From JBCCDY01 sp039030555 (GTDB lineage: Bacteria > Bacteroidota > Bacteroidia > Cytophagales > Cyclobacteriaceae), in assembly GCA_039030555.1 (NCBI GenBank), contig JBCCDY010000013.1, positions 83,942-147,941 on the forward strand: 64,000 nt of DNA, given 5' to 3'. The translations under genes were made by a program, and so were the position numbers. A model generated the notes under the pieces. That model was not told the DNA's origin, made no database searches, and worked only from the letters and a program-made list of their open reading frames with translations. Shown piece after piece: positions 33,320 through 42,059 of this stretch (position 1 is the stretch's first letter; each line of letters begins with the position of its first letter).

Positions 33320-33928
33320 ATGAAAAAATCAACCAAAACATTATTGATAGCAGGATCCGGAGTAGCTGCTATAGCTGCCATATATGCTTATTCTCGTAGA
33401 AATAATTCTTTTGCCTCAATTGATCCTGTGTTAGTGGATCAGCCAGGAACACCAGGCGCAATGCCAGTAGAGAATATTATTAAATTAAATCCTTTACCTG
33501 TACCTGAAGGTTCAGGGCCAGGAGGGAATTTTGACTTAGGGCCTAATGGGGATATTGTTTTAAAAACACCTCCAATTACAAAGGTACCTGTGAATAATCA
33601 GCCCTCAAATAGTCTAAGACATACTTCAATAATAGTGAGTAACTCTAAAGCTGAAGAAATTAAAAGAAGGTTTGGGAATTCAACATTTGGTAGGAAAGTC
33701 TTACTAAACTTTGCCAATACCAATCAAATTAAGAATACGCTTCTTAGGTCTGTATTCATGGATTCAAGAGGAAACTTGTTCTTTATGAAGGATAACCAAA
33801 AAGTTCAGGTACCCAACTCGGTCAAGAAATTTCTTTTGGCACCTGAACAAGCTGTCCAGCCTATATCGAGCTTTAGCGGATCGTCCGGAGGGAATAGCTT
33901 ATTTGATTCCCGGCTACAATTCATTTAG
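33320..33928 (+). CDS. Membrane-anchored protein with Pro/Gly-rich linker
   Basis: This 202-residue protein has an N-terminal membrane segment (TLLIAGSGVAAIAAIYAY), a Pro/Gly-rich linker (about 35-95) and a basic C-terminal domain. It is the last gene of the structural module, and its end overlaps that of the convergent integrase by 4 bases. Function unknown. Confidence 0.55.
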   Translation: MKKSTKTLLIAGSGVAAIAAIYAYSRRNNSFASIDPVLVDQPGTPGAMPVENIIKLNPLPVPEGSGPGGNFDLGPNGDIVLKTPPITKVPVNNQPSNSLRHTSIIVSNSKAEEIKRRFGNSTFGRKVLLNFANTNQIKNTLLRSVFMDSRGNLFFMKDNQKVQVPNSVKKFLLAPEQAVQPISSFSGSSGGNSLFDSRLQFI

Positions 33929-35217
33929 AACTCTTTAACATTATCGAAGTGGTCAGACAATCGCAGTACATTAAGAGACCGTAAATAGATTTCGGTCTCT
34001 TTTTCTGACCCGTGCCCGCATTGATTTTTAACAATCCTTATCGCTTTAGACGCGTTTTGCTTTGATTGAATGGAAGTATATAGATTAATTGCACCAGAGT
34101 GCTTATATCCGTAAAGCGTGTATTCCATCATTAAATCAGAAAGTCCTGTATAGTCAAGTATCTTCTTATTCTTTTTATAAAAATAGTTGATGCCTGTAGG
34201 CTTAAGTCCTGGCTTCTGATCTATAGAAAATAGATAGTAATCTCCTGGATACTGGGAAAGATTCCACTTAATAAGTACTTTCTTAAGCGGTGGATAAATA
34301 TCAATCCACCTACCTTTTTTATTTTTTGCAGATCCAGAAGGAATAAATATCCGGTTATCATTCAAATCAACCTGTTCAACCTTCATTAGACGAAGTTCGG
34401 TTTTTGGTCGTGCTAGTGTATAAAAAACAGTAGTGATATAATCTAGTAGATATTGATTATCAGTTTCCAAACATGCTTTCTTGATCAACTGCATTTGCTC
34501 GGAATTGTATGCAGCATGTAAGCGTTGTTCAGTTGAAAAAGTGGGAAGCGGAATTTCATGGATTTTAAGGCTTAAGTCCTTTTTTTTCATTTGGCTTTCG
34601 ACCAGGTGCTTGATATCGCCGACATAGTTTTTGATGGTTCGATTGGACCGGACTCCTAGCTTTAATTCATCTTCCCAAAATTCTTGTACAATGATTGGCG
34701 AAAACTTTGACATCTTTGCATTTGCATAGTTTTTAGAAGTTAACCAAGGGATCCAGATCTTTTTAAGCGCATTGAAATTCTTAGCGCTGGATCTTTTTAG
34801 TGTAGCACTTTTTAACTCTATGGCTTCTAAAAAAGCCTTCTCTATCGTTAAATTCCTATAGTTATAATTAGGTAGTTTGGGCTTTTTGATTTTGCGCTCA
34901 ACCACATAACCGTCGTGAAGCATTTTTGAAATTTCGATCACGGCCCTTCTCGCTCTTTTCATTCGATCTTGAAAGCTTAGCCAACGGTTACCCTCTTTAT
35001 TTATGGCATAGAACCTAAGTAATCGAAGCTTTTGTAAGTCCAGATCCCAGGCATAGTATTTAATTAACCACCGGTATTCAATGTCTCCATGCCGGGGATG
35101 AATCTTATCAAGATTGTGAACTATTCTAGGCGGGATATAGGGATATCCTTTGACTGATTTTTGTAGTTTTTTCGCCAATAGTCTCTTAAAACTTTGAGGA
35201 CTTACTGACGCTTTCAC
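33925..35217 (-). CDS. int: Tyrosine recombinase integrase
   Basis: The 430-residue integrase joins attP to the tRNA-Pro attachment site. The N-terminal part is a SAM-like core-binding domain (about 100-215). The catalytic domain shows the first Arg region (ARPKTELRLMK), the box II motif as YGYKHSGAINLY, where Lys replaces the usual Arg as in other Bacteroidota phage integrases, and GHGSEKETEIYLRS with the nucleophile Tyr. It starts with GTG 35217. A palindrome (35219-35236) abuts the start. It reads away from the tRNA operon with no terminator between, so the tRNA promoter may drive it. Confidence 0.9.
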   Translation of the reverse strand: MKASVSPQSFKRLLAKKLQKSVKGYPYIPPRIVHNLDKIHPRHGDIEYRWLIKYYAWDLDLQKLRLLRFYAINKEGNRWLSFQDRMKRARRAVIEISKMLHDGYVVERKIKKPKLPNYNYRNLTIEKAFLEAIELKSATLKRSSAKNFNALKKIWIPWLTSKNYANAKMSKFSPIIVQEFWEDELKLGVRSNRTIKNYVGDIKHLVESQMKKKDLSLKIHEIPLPTFSTEQRLHAAYNSEQMQLIKKACLETDNQYLLDYITTVFYTLARPKTELRLMKVEQVDLNDNRIFIPSGSAKNKKGRWIDIYPPLKKVLIKWNLSQYPGDYYLFSIDQKPGLKPTGINYFYKKNKKILDYTGLSDLMMEYTLYGYKHSGAINLYTSIQSKQNASKAIRIVKNQCGHGSEKETEIYLRSLNVLRLSDHFDNVKEF

Positions 35218-35282
35218 TGACTCAAAAAATTTTGAGTAGTGAAAATCGTCTGTAAAATACTGAATATCAGCACTTTATTTGT

Positions 35283-35303
35283 GTCGGGGTGGCAGGATTC
35301 GAA
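35283..35303. repeat. attR, 21-bp attachment core within tRNA-Pro
   Basis: It is identical to 4354-4374. It covers the discriminator, the 3' acceptor strand and part of the T-arm of tRNA-Pro, so the tRNA stays complete after integration. Confidence 0.92.
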
Positions 35304-35358
35304 CCTGCGACCTCCGCGTCCCAAACGCGGCGCGCTAACCGGACTACGCTACACCCCG
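35284..35358 (-). tRNA. tRNA-Pro(TGG)
   Basis: The 75-base gene has a perfect 7-bp acceptor stem (CGGGGTG/CACCCCG), the anticodon loop TTTGGGA between 5-bp stems (anticodon TGG) and discriminator A. CCA is not encoded. Its 3' end is the attachment site of the element. Confidence 0.95.
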
Positions 35359-35367
35359 AGATTTTTA

Positions 35368-35444
35368 TGGTGACCGGGCAGGGACTCGAACCCCGAACCT
35401 ACAGCTTAGAAGGCTGTTGCTCTATCCAGTTGAGCTAACCGGCC
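35368..35444 (-). tRNA. tRNA-Arg(TCT)
   Basis: The anticodon stem ACAGC/GCTGT holds the loop CTTCTAA (anticodon TCT). The T-arm is CGGGG TTCGAGT CCCTG. A CCA matching the mature end is encoded at 35370-35368. The acceptor stem shows a mismatch at the last pair. Confidence 0.92.
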
Positions 35445-35452
35445 AATCACCA

Positions 35453-35540
<88 letters not shown>

Positions 35541-35615
35541 GAAATGGGTTGCAAATATAATATTCTTCTTCTTTTAAAAAGAAGGCTAATCGAAGTTTTC
35601 TTAAAATATTTTTAA

Positions 35616-35780
35616 CCTGGATTATTCATTAGGGATCGTGATGAAGTTATAAATCGCGAAGAAACAGGTGCTTATGTCAAAGAAGCATAGTATCGCTATG
35701 GTGATTTAACAAATATGTGTTAGGTGACTGTTTCAAAGTGATTTATGAATGTAATAGATCTTCTAATGAATATTTCAGGT
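35616..35780 (+). repeat. 165-bp palindromic dispersed repeat, copy A
   Basis: The repeat starts CCTGGATTATTCATTAGG and ends with the imperfect inverse CTAATGAATATTTCAGG. Its two halves are imperfect inverted repeats around ATAGTATCGCTAT. It is about 92% identical by eye to copy B (55273-55438), which is inverted. It has no coding capacity and resembles a MITE or a REP-type element moved in trans. Confidence 0.75.
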
Positions 35781-35826
35781 TTAAATGTGCCCTACTCCCT
35801 AAATTTAACCCTTCATCAAAATATAC

Positions 35827-35856
35827 TTGTCCAGGCAAACCTCGTTTTTATATTTG
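35827..35856 (+). promoter_or_regulatory. Promoter of the bat genes
   Basis: TTG (35827-35829), a 19-base spacer and TATATTTG (35849-35856) match the Bacteroidota consensus. The predicted transcript start, about 35863, lies upstream of the ATG at 35872, and this decides the start of the following gene. Confidence 0.7.
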
Positions 35857-35871
35857 CGTTCCAATAGCGTT

Positions 35872-36840
35872 ATGCAATTACATTATTCATTAAGCATTAC
35901 AGAAATAATCTTCATAATCGTATTCGCTTCGGCCTATCTGGTCTATAGCATACGAATGTATTGGATTGGAAAACAGTTATGCACAGGTACATCCCGAATA
36001 ATCCTCAAACTGCTTATCAGAGGCATTTATTTCAGTTTATTTATAGTCGCTCTTCTCGGCCCTACCTTTGGAACGGCTAAAAGAGAGGTTCAATCAAAAG
36101 GTAAAGATATTTATGTAGCGGTAGATCTTTCGGAATCTATGAATGCTTTTGATGTTCAGCCCACCCGGTTGGAGAAAATAAAATTTGAGTTAAAGAAAAT
36201 TGTTGAAGCCTTCAATTCTGACCGAATAGGCTTGATCATATTTTCTTCAGAGGCATTTGTGCAATGTCCACTGACTTATGATCAAAGTGCATTAAACTTA
36301 TTTATCGATGGACTCAATACCGGGCTTGTCCCCAGGGCAGGAACTGATTTCGGCCCTCCTCTACAAATGGCTTTGAACAAAATAAATGATGATGAATCAC
36401 CTGTTAACCAGCAAAATTCAAAAATCATTATTTTAATTAGCGATGGTGAAGATTTTGGTGATAACACCTCCGGTATTTCAGCAGAAATAGAAGAATCAGG
36501 CATTAAACTTTTTACGCTGGGAATTGGAACAGATAAAGGGAGTAAGATCTTAACAAGGAAAGGGTTTAAGAAAGATAATTCAGGAGGAGAAGTAATAACC
36601 CAGTTAAACCCAAAGTCTCTCAAAAAATTGGCCGTTCAAACTGGCGGTAAATATTTTGAAATCAGCAATGAATCCAATGATGTCTCCCGTTTAATCAATA
36701 CCATTAATGACATAGAGGGAGAATTAAGAGAGTCTAAGAAATTGGATGTAGCCGAAAATAAATATTTTTATTTTTTACTTATCGCAGCTGGATTATTGGC
36801 ACTTGATATGCTTCTTACTGTGAAAGTTTTAAAGGTTTAA
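35872..36840 (+). CDS. batB: VWA-domain membrane protein BatB
   Basis: This 322-residue protein has two N-terminal membrane segments, a von Willebrand A domain with the metal-binding DLSES motif and SDGEDFGD, and a C-terminal membrane helix. Bat proteins of Bacteroidota are linked to oxidative and envelope stress tolerance, and BatB works with the TPR protein that follows. An upstream in-frame start (35827) lies in the promoter, so ATG 35872 is preferred. The gene preceding batB in most bat operons (batA) is not directly adjacent here. Confidence 0.85.
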   Translation: MQLHYSLSITEIIFIIVFASAYLVYSIRMYWIGKQLCTGTSRIILKLLIRGIYFSLFIVALLGPTFGTAKREVQSKGKDIYVAVDLSESMNAFDVQPTRLEKIKFELKKIVEAFNSDRIGLIIFSSEAFVQCPLTYDQSALNLFIDGLNTGLVPRAGTDFGPPLQMALNKINDDESPVNQQNSKIIILISDGEDFGDNTSGISAEIEESGIKLFTLGIGTDKGSKILTRKGFKKDNSGGEVITQLNPKSLKKLAVQTGGKYFEISNESNDVSRLINTINDIEGELRESKKLDVAENKYFYFLLIAAGLLALDMLLTVKVLKV

Positions 36841-36845
36841 TACTT

Positions 36846-37775
36846 ATGATGAAGTACTTACTAGTTCTTGCATTATTACTATTTACTGGTACTGATAAAC
36901 TTACTAGGATTGCTAAAACGAATGAGTTAAAAAAACTAGCCAAAGAAGCATTCGAGAAAGGTAATTATGAATCTGCCATAAAAAACTATGAAATACTGGT
37001 AGACTCTTTCGATATCTCGGATGATAACATCATGCTTAACCTCGGCAATGCGTATTATCAAACTAACGATACCATCAAAGCCCTGGATTCGTATAAATCA
37101 ATCATTGCCGGGGAAAATAAAAGTGCTAAGTCACTAGCTTATCAACAGCTTGGAGTAATCTCTGGGAAAGAGAATGAATTGAAACAGGCTTTAGATTTTT
37201 TTAAAGAAGCTTTACGAAACAATCCTTTAAATGAAGAGGCCAGATATAATTATGAGCTGACAAAAAAGAAGCTAAAAGAACTAGATCAGCAAAACCAGGA
37301 GAATCAAGATCAGCAAGATCAAAATCAGGAGAACGAAGAGAATAAGGAAGACCAGCAGAATAAAGATCAACAAAACCAGGATCAGAATCAACAGGACGAA
37401 AACGGAGAGAATAAAGAGGGTGAACAAAACGAACAAGAGCAGAAACAAGAAGAAGGGGAACAAAACCAGGATCAACAGAATCAAGAAGGGGAGGGAGAAG
37501 AGAGTAAAAAAGAGCAACAACCTCAGCCACAAAATGAAGAGGGAGAGGAGCAGGAAGAAAGAGAGCAAGCAGAACAGCAGGAAGGAGAAGAAGGTGATAA
37601 CGGCGAAGAAAAAGCTACACCTCAATCCATAGAGCAAAAACTACAAGAAATGAACCTTACACCTGAAAAGGCGAAAATGATCCTCGAAGCCATGAGAAAT
37701 GGTGAAGTCCAGTATATTCAACAGAATAAGAGAAAGCCTACAAAACGTAAGGATTCCAGTAAACCAGACTGGTAA
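36846..37775 (+). CDS. batC: TPR protein BatC-like
   Basis: This 309-residue protein has a signal peptide, TPR motifs (about 30-140), then a long Gln/Asn/Glu-rich low-complexity region (about 145-260) and a basic C-terminus with a small helical domain (TPQSIEQKLQEMNLTPEKA). This composition is typical of BatC. It starts 5 bases after batB. The GA-rich DNA of the linker creates long spurious frames on both strands. Confidence 0.8.
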   Translation: MMKYLLVLALLLFTGTDKLTRIAKTNELKKLAKEAFEKGNYESAIKNYEILVDSFDISDDNIMLNLGNAYYQTNDTIKALDSYKSIIAGENKSAKSLAYQQLGVISGKENELKQALDFFKEALRNNPLNEEARYNYELTKKKLKELDQQNQENQDQQDQNQENEENKEDQQNKDQQNQDQNQQDENGENKEGEQNEQEQKQEEGEQNQDQQNQEGEGEESKKEQQPQPQNEEGEEQEEREQAEQQEGEEGDNGEEKATPQSIEQKLQEMNLTPEKAKMILEAMRNGEVQYIQQNKRKPTKRKDSSKPDW

Positions 37776-37915
37776 AATCAATTAAGAATTGACAATGAGC
37801 AATTATCAATTACTAGTATTATTAACTTTAGTCGCACAAGATGAATGTTTTTCCTCTTCCAATTGTCTTTAATCTAATATCTCAATACTAATAACTAACA
37901 ACTAAAATCTAGAAA

Positions 37916-39097
37916 ATGAAAGATGTGTATATAGTCTCCGCTGTTCGAACTCCTATCGGAAGTTTTGGCGGAATGCTCTCCGGTCATACTGCAGTACAAC
38001 TAGGTTCAACCGCTATTAAAGGAGCGTTGGAAAAAGCTGGTGTTGATGCTTCCGAAGTTCAGGAAGTATTAATGGGAAACGTAGTTTCAGCCAATTTAGG
38101 TCAGGCACCAGCCAGACAAGCTGCTATCGGGGCTGGAATTGGACATAACGTTCCATGCACGCTAATTAATAAGGTATGTGCTTCAGGAATGAAGTCTGTA
38201 ATGCTAGGAGCCCAGTCCATCATGCTGGGAATGAACGATGTGGTGATGACTGGTGGAATGGAAAACATGTCAAACATTCCTTTTTACATTCCAAAGGCTC
38301 GTTTTGGATATAAATATGGAAATGGAGAGTTATTGGACGGTCTTCAAAAAGATGGACTGTGGGAGGTCTATCACCAATTTCCAATGGGAAGTTGCGCCGA
38401 TAACACCGCTAAAGAAATGAACATTTCCAGAGAAGAGCAGGATGAGTATGCCATCAACTCATATAAAAGATCAGCTGCCTCAACGGAAGCTGGTAAATTC
38501 AAAGAAGAAATAGTTCCTGTTGAAATACCACAGCGAAAAGGTGATCCTGTTTTTATGACTGAAGATGAAGAATTCAAAAATGTAAAATTTGAGAAGATAC
38601 CTTCATTAAGGCCCGTTTTCAATAAAGATGGATCGGTAACAGCTGCAAATGCTTCAACGATCAACGATGGAGCTTCTGCCATTTTATTGGTTAGCGAAGA
38701 AAAATTAAAAGAACTGAACTTAACACCAATTGCTAAAATCAGAGGTTTTGCTGATGCTGCACAGGAGCCAATCTGGTTCACCACTTCTCCTTCTTTAGCG
38801 ATTCCAAAAGCTTTAAAAAATGCAGGAGTAGAAAAATCTGATGTTGATTATTTCGAGATCAATGAAGCTTTTTCAGCAGTAGCGATAGCTAATAACAGAC
38901 TTTTGGAACTTGATCCGGAAAAAGTAAATGTCAATGGAGGTGCAGTTGCTTTAGGCCATCCACTTGGAGCTTCGGGCGCAAGAATTACAACTACCTTATT
39001 GAATGTTTTAAAACAAAACGATTCAAAGATCGGGTGCGCAGGCATCTGTAATGGTGGTGGCGGTGCATCAGCCATTGTTCTTGAAAATATGAATTAG
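37916..39097 (+). CDS. atoB: Acetyl-CoA C-acetyltransferase (thiolase)
   Basis: This 393-residue thiolase has the acyl-binding Cys in NKVCASGMKS (near 88), His in HPLGASGA (near 350) and the second Cys in CNGGGGAS (near 380). It catalyses the reversible condensation of two acetyl-CoA to acetoacetyl-CoA in the cytoplasm. No other beta-oxidation gene is adjacent, so it may serve ketogenesis, mevalonate or amino-acid breakdown. A terminator follows (39239-39272). Confidence 0.92.
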   Translation: MKDVYIVSAVRTPIGSFGGMLSGHTAVQLGSTAIKGALEKAGVDASEVQEVLMGNVVSANLGQAPARQAAIGAGIGHNVPCTLINKVCASGMKSVMLGAQSIMLGMNDVVMTGGMENMSNIPFYIPKARFGYKYGNGELLDGLQKDGLWEVYHQFPMGSCADNTAKEMNISREEQDEYAINSYKRSAASTEAGKFKEEIVPVEIPQRKGDPVFMTEDEEFKNVKFEKIPSLRPVFNKDGSVTAANASTINDGASAILLVSEEKLKELNLTPIAKIRGFADAAQEPIWFTTSPSLAIPKALKNAGVEKSDVDYFEINEAFSAVAIANNRLLELDPEKVNVNGGAVALGHPLGASGARITTTLLNVLKQNDSKIGCAGICNGGGGASAIVLENMN

Positions 39098-39145
39098 GAA
39101 TTGATGCCATGAAAATAAGAGGATCAAATAGTACTTTTTCTCTTA

Positions 39146-39165
39146 CGATGGGTTTAAACCCATCG
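39146..39165. repeat. 20-bp perfect palindrome
   Basis: CGATGGGTTTAAACCCATCG reads the same on both strands. It lies between the thiolase gene and its apparent terminator. It could be an extragenic palindromic repeat or a hairpin that protects the mRNA end. Confidence 0.6.
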
Positions 39166-39238
39166 CTATTGATGATGATCTTTACTGAAAAATCTTAACT
39201 ACATGGCATTAAATTAAGAATTAATCAAAGCCTATTTT

Positions 39239-39272
39239 AAAAGCCATCTTCTGTAAGCAGAGGATGGCTTTT
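39239..39272. terminator. Intrinsic terminator after the thiolase gene
   Basis: The 10-bp stem AAAAGCCATC/GATGGCTTTT (39239-39248 with 39263-39272) is flanked by A and T runs and may serve both directions. Confidence 0.75.
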
Positions 39273-39323
39273 ATTATATACTGAATCAAAGTAATTTTGC
39301 GTTAGCATAAAAACCATAGTTTT

Positions 39324-40616
39324 TTGAAAGCTTTTCTATTTTTATTCTTTTTTGGTTCTATAAGCTCGTTGAAATCCCAGACGATTATCAACACCTTTTA
39401 TGATCGGGAGAATACCATCTTGAAAGAAGAGTATGCCATTCTTGATAACGATAGTTCTAAAATTGATGGTGAGTATAAAATGTATTTTCCATCCGGAGAA
39501 CTGAAAGCCCATGTAGAGTTCGATGCAGGAAAACAGGAAGGAATTTTTCGTGAATATTATGAAAGTGGCTTCGTAAGAAGAAAACTAAATTATGAAAACG
39601 GTCTTCGTCACGGAGAATTTAATGTTTATGACGAAAAAGGAAATATCATTCAGACGGCTTTCTTTGAGAACGATACGCTTTCCAATAAAGTAATCTTATA
39701 TCACGAAGGAGGCACCTTAAAAAGTGAAACGATCTTTAAGAATGGTCAGCCCGACGGACTGGTTAAAGAATACTATCCATCCGGAGATATCAAGAGCCAG
39801 GTTATTTATTTGAACGGAAAAGAAAATGGCTTGGCACGTTTCTACAAACCTAATGAGCAGCTCACTTCAGAGTCAGAATATGAAAATGGATTACTCGCAG
39901 GTTTTGCTAAAAACTATTACGACAACGGACAACTCCAAATGGAGAGCTACTATCAAAAGGGGGAGAAAACAGGTGAGTTCAAAGAGTATTATTCCAACGG
40001 GCAATTAAAAAACACAGGAAACTATAAAAACGGAAAACCTGATGGGCTAGCGAAAGGATATTATGAAAACGGTGATCTGAAGCACGAAATATTATATGAC
40101 GAAGGTAAAAAAACTGGACAATCTACTTTTTACTATCCCGGAAGTAAAGTCAAAGAAAAAAGGACTTACCAGAATGAAGGGCTGACTGAAAAAATCGAAG
40201 GCTTTTCTGAAGAAGGAAATAAAACTTACAGAAAACAGTTCGAGGATGGGAAAAAAGACGGGACATGGAACTATTACTATCCCTCCGGGGAAATAGAGAA
40301 AATTGAAACGTACCGAAAAAATCGATTGCATGGCGAATCAAAGTCGTATCTTGAAAACAGCACCTTGACGCTGGAAGAGTCTTACCAATTCGGCCTTAAA
40401 GTGGGGATGGCAATAGATTATTATGAAAATGGAAAAGTGAAGTCCAAAACAAACTACATCCGGGGAAGAAAAGATGGCCTTTTTGAGTCGTATTATGAAG
40501 AAGGGGGAATGAAAGAAAAAGGCCAGTATAAAAGAAATTATCCAGTCGGAGAGTGGAAATACTATGATGAAAATGGTCAGGAGGTTCAAAAATCCAATAC
40601 AAAAGATCCCGGCTGA
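39324..40616 (+). CDS. MORN-2 repeat secreted protein
   Basis: This 430-residue protein has a signal peptide (start TTG 39324, LFLFFFGSISSLKSQ) and about 15 MORN-type repeats of the form GEFKEYYSNGQLKNTGNYKNGK. MORN-2 proteins of Bacteroidota are sometimes annotated as YwqK-type antitoxins, but no toxin gene is present here, so I avoid that label. It probably sits in the periplasm or outer membrane. TAATTTTG (39292-39299) matches the promoter -7 element. Confidence 0.8.
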   Translation: MKAFLFLFFFGSISSLKSQTIINTFYDRENTILKEEYAILDNDSSKIDGEYKMYFPSGELKAHVEFDAGKQEGIFREYYESGFVRRKLNYENGLRHGEFNVYDEKGNIIQTAFFENDTLSNKVILYHEGGTLKSETIFKNGQPDGLVKEYYPSGDIKSQVIYLNGKENGLARFYKPNEQLTSESEYENGLLAGFAKNYYDNGQLQMESYYQKGEKTGEFKEYYSNGQLKNTGNYKNGKPDGLAKGYYENGDLKHEILYDEGKKTGQSTFYYPGSKVKEKRTYQNEGLTEKIEGFSEEGNKTYRKQFEDGKKDGTWNYYYPSGEIEKIETYRKNRLHGESKSYLENSTLTLEESYQFGLKVGMAIDYYENGKVKSKTNYIRGRKDGLFESYYEEGGMKEKGQYKRNYPVGEWKYYDENGQEVQKSNTKDPG

Positions 40617-40664
40617 TCTCTTATTTCAAATCCCTTATTTTTATATTCAAGAATTAACTAGCAC

Positions 40665-41603
40665 GTGGTCATAAAGGAAACCAATTTTAAATTCGAAGGG
40701 CAAACGGCATTTTATCGAGGTAAAGTGAGAGATGTGTATAGCCTTGATGATAAAATCATAATTGTAGCATCCGATAGAATATCCGCTTTCGATGTGATAC
40801 TACCTGAAGCTATTCCGTTCAAAGGGCAGGTTTTGAATCAAATTGCAGCAGAATTCCTGCAAATGACAAAAGATATAGTCCCTAACTGGATGATTGACTC
40901 TCCCGATCCAAACGTCACTATCGGATTAAAATGCGAGCCTTATCCTATTGAAATGGTGATTAGGGGATACCTCGCCGGACATGCCTGGAGGGAATATAGA
41001 TCTGGGAAAAGAGAAATTTGTGGAGTGCCGCTTCCAGAAGGTTTGAAAGAGAATGATAAGCTCCCTGAACCCATTATCACACCGACAACCAAAGCCGCCT
41101 TCGGTCATGATGAAGATATTTCGAAGGAAGAAATACTGAGAAAAGGATTGGTTTCAGAATCAGAATATTCAGTCCTTGAAGATTATACGCATAAGCTATT
41201 TGATTTCGGGACCCGATTCGCGAAAGAGCAAGGCCTTATTTTGGTGGATACCAAATACGAATTTGGTAAAAAGGATCATGAAATACTTTTAATTGACGAA
41301 GTCCATACACCAGACTCATCCAGGTATTTTTACACTGAGGGTTACGAGGAGCGCCAAAATAAAGGAGAGAAGCAAAAGCAGCTTTCCAAAGAATTTGTAC
41401 GAGAGTGGCTTATTGGAAATGGGTTTCAGGGAAAAGAAGGACAACAAATTCCTGAGATGAACGAAGCCTTTGTGTCAAGTGTTTCGGAAAGGTATATTGA
41501 GTTATTTGAAAAGGTAACGGGTAAAAATTTTCAAAAAGCCAAATCACATGATATATTCGAACGCGTTAAGAAAAATACTGAAGCATATCTGGACCGATCA
41601 TAA
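40665..41603 (+). CDS. purC: SAICAR synthetase
   Basis: This 312-residue ATP-grasp-like enzyme of purine synthesis joins aspartate to CAIR. Family motifs are visible: RGKVRDVYSLDDKIIIVASDRISAFD near the N-terminus, EMVIRGYLAGHAWREY, and VDTKYEFG with IDEVHTPDSSRY. It starts with GTG 40665. It is cytoplasmic. No other purine gene is adjacent. Confidence 0.93.
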   Translation: MVIKETNFKFEGQTAFYRGKVRDVYSLDDKIIIVASDRISAFDVILPEAIPFKGQVLNQIAAEFLQMTKDIVPNWMIDSPDPNVTIGLKCEPYPIEMVIRGYLAGHAWREYRSGKREICGVPLPEGLKENDKLPEPIITPTTKAAFGHDEDISKEEILRKGLVSESEYSVLEDYTHKLFDFGTRFAKEQGLILVDTKYEFGKKDHEILLIDEVHTPDSSRYFYTEGYEERQNKGEKQKQLSKEFVREWLIGNGFQGKEGQQIPEMNEAFVSSVSERYIELFEKVTGKNFQKAKSHDIFERVKKNTEAYLDRS

Positions 41604-41663
41604 AATAGAACATTGAAAAGCCAGTTAGTTATTAACGAACATTAACCATAGAAAAAACTGATT

Positions 41664-42047
41664 ATGAAATACTCTGTCGATAAGCAAGAAAAATATACAC
41701 TCATTAAACTTGATGAAGAAAAACTCGATAGCACACTCTCTCCTACTTTAAAAACTGATCTTCTAACACAGCATGCGGAAGGTATAAATAATTTAATTTT
41801 AGATCTTTCCAGCGTCAGATACATTGATTCTTCAGGTTTAAGCGCATTATTAGTAGGTAATCGTGTTTTTACTGAAGGTGGAGGCATGTTCATTTTATGT
41901 GGAATTACGGAGCACGTAATGAAGCTTATTAAAATCTCCCAACTGGATAACGTATTGAACATCTTACCAAAGGTTGAAGAAGGTATTGATGCCGTTTTCA
42001 TGAATGAAATAGAACGAGATCTCAAAAAAGAAGGCGGAGAAGAGTAG
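41664..42047 (+). CDS. STAS-domain anti-anti-sigma factor-like protein
   Basis: This 127-residue STAS protein contains IDSSGLSALLVGNR, in which the Ser is the usual phosphorylation site of SpoIIAA-like proteins. In many Bacteroidota such a gene lies beside ribonuclease Z, as here. No anti-sigma kinase is nearby, so its partner is unknown. Confidence 0.85.
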   Translation: MKYSVDKQEKYTLIKLDEEKLDSTLSPTLKTDLLTQHAEGINNLILDLSSVRYIDSSGLSALLVGNRVFTEGGGMFILCGITEHVMKLIKISQLDNVLNILPKVEEGIDAVFMNEIERDLKKEGGEE

Positions 42048-42059
42048 AACAGACCTGTA

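Larger units (their letters stand above)
4354..35303. mobile_element. Integrated temperate virus, probably tailless and membrane-containing
   Basis: The element is about 30.9 kb and is bounded by perfect 21-bp direct repeats at tRNA-Pro, with a tyrosine recombinase at the right end. It carries phage-type regulators (P22_AR_N antirepressor, KilA-N), a primase-helicase, two DNA methyltransferases, lysis genes (muramidase, CHAP endolysin, spanin) and receptor-binding-like proteins. I find no large terminase, portal, head protease, tape-measure, sheath or baseplate gene. Instead, many proteins of 20.5-33.9 kb have one glycine-rich transmembrane segment, as in internal-membrane viruses. A conjugative or satellite element is less likely because there are no transfer genes and the lysis and spike genes are complete. 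Confidence 0.85.

Noticed and set aside
4354..35303. Tailed prophage, conjugative element or contractile injection system
   Set aside because: No terminase, portal, tail, sheath, relaxase or type IV secretion genes are recognised in the element.
37201..37637. Leucine-rich leftward ORFs opposite batC
   Set aside because: They are the antisense reading of the Gln/Glu-rich linker; the apparent membrane protein is an artefact of composition.
39324..40616. YwqK-type antitoxin label for the MORN protein
   Set aside because: No toxin gene is adjacent and MORN repeats alone do not support an antitoxin function.
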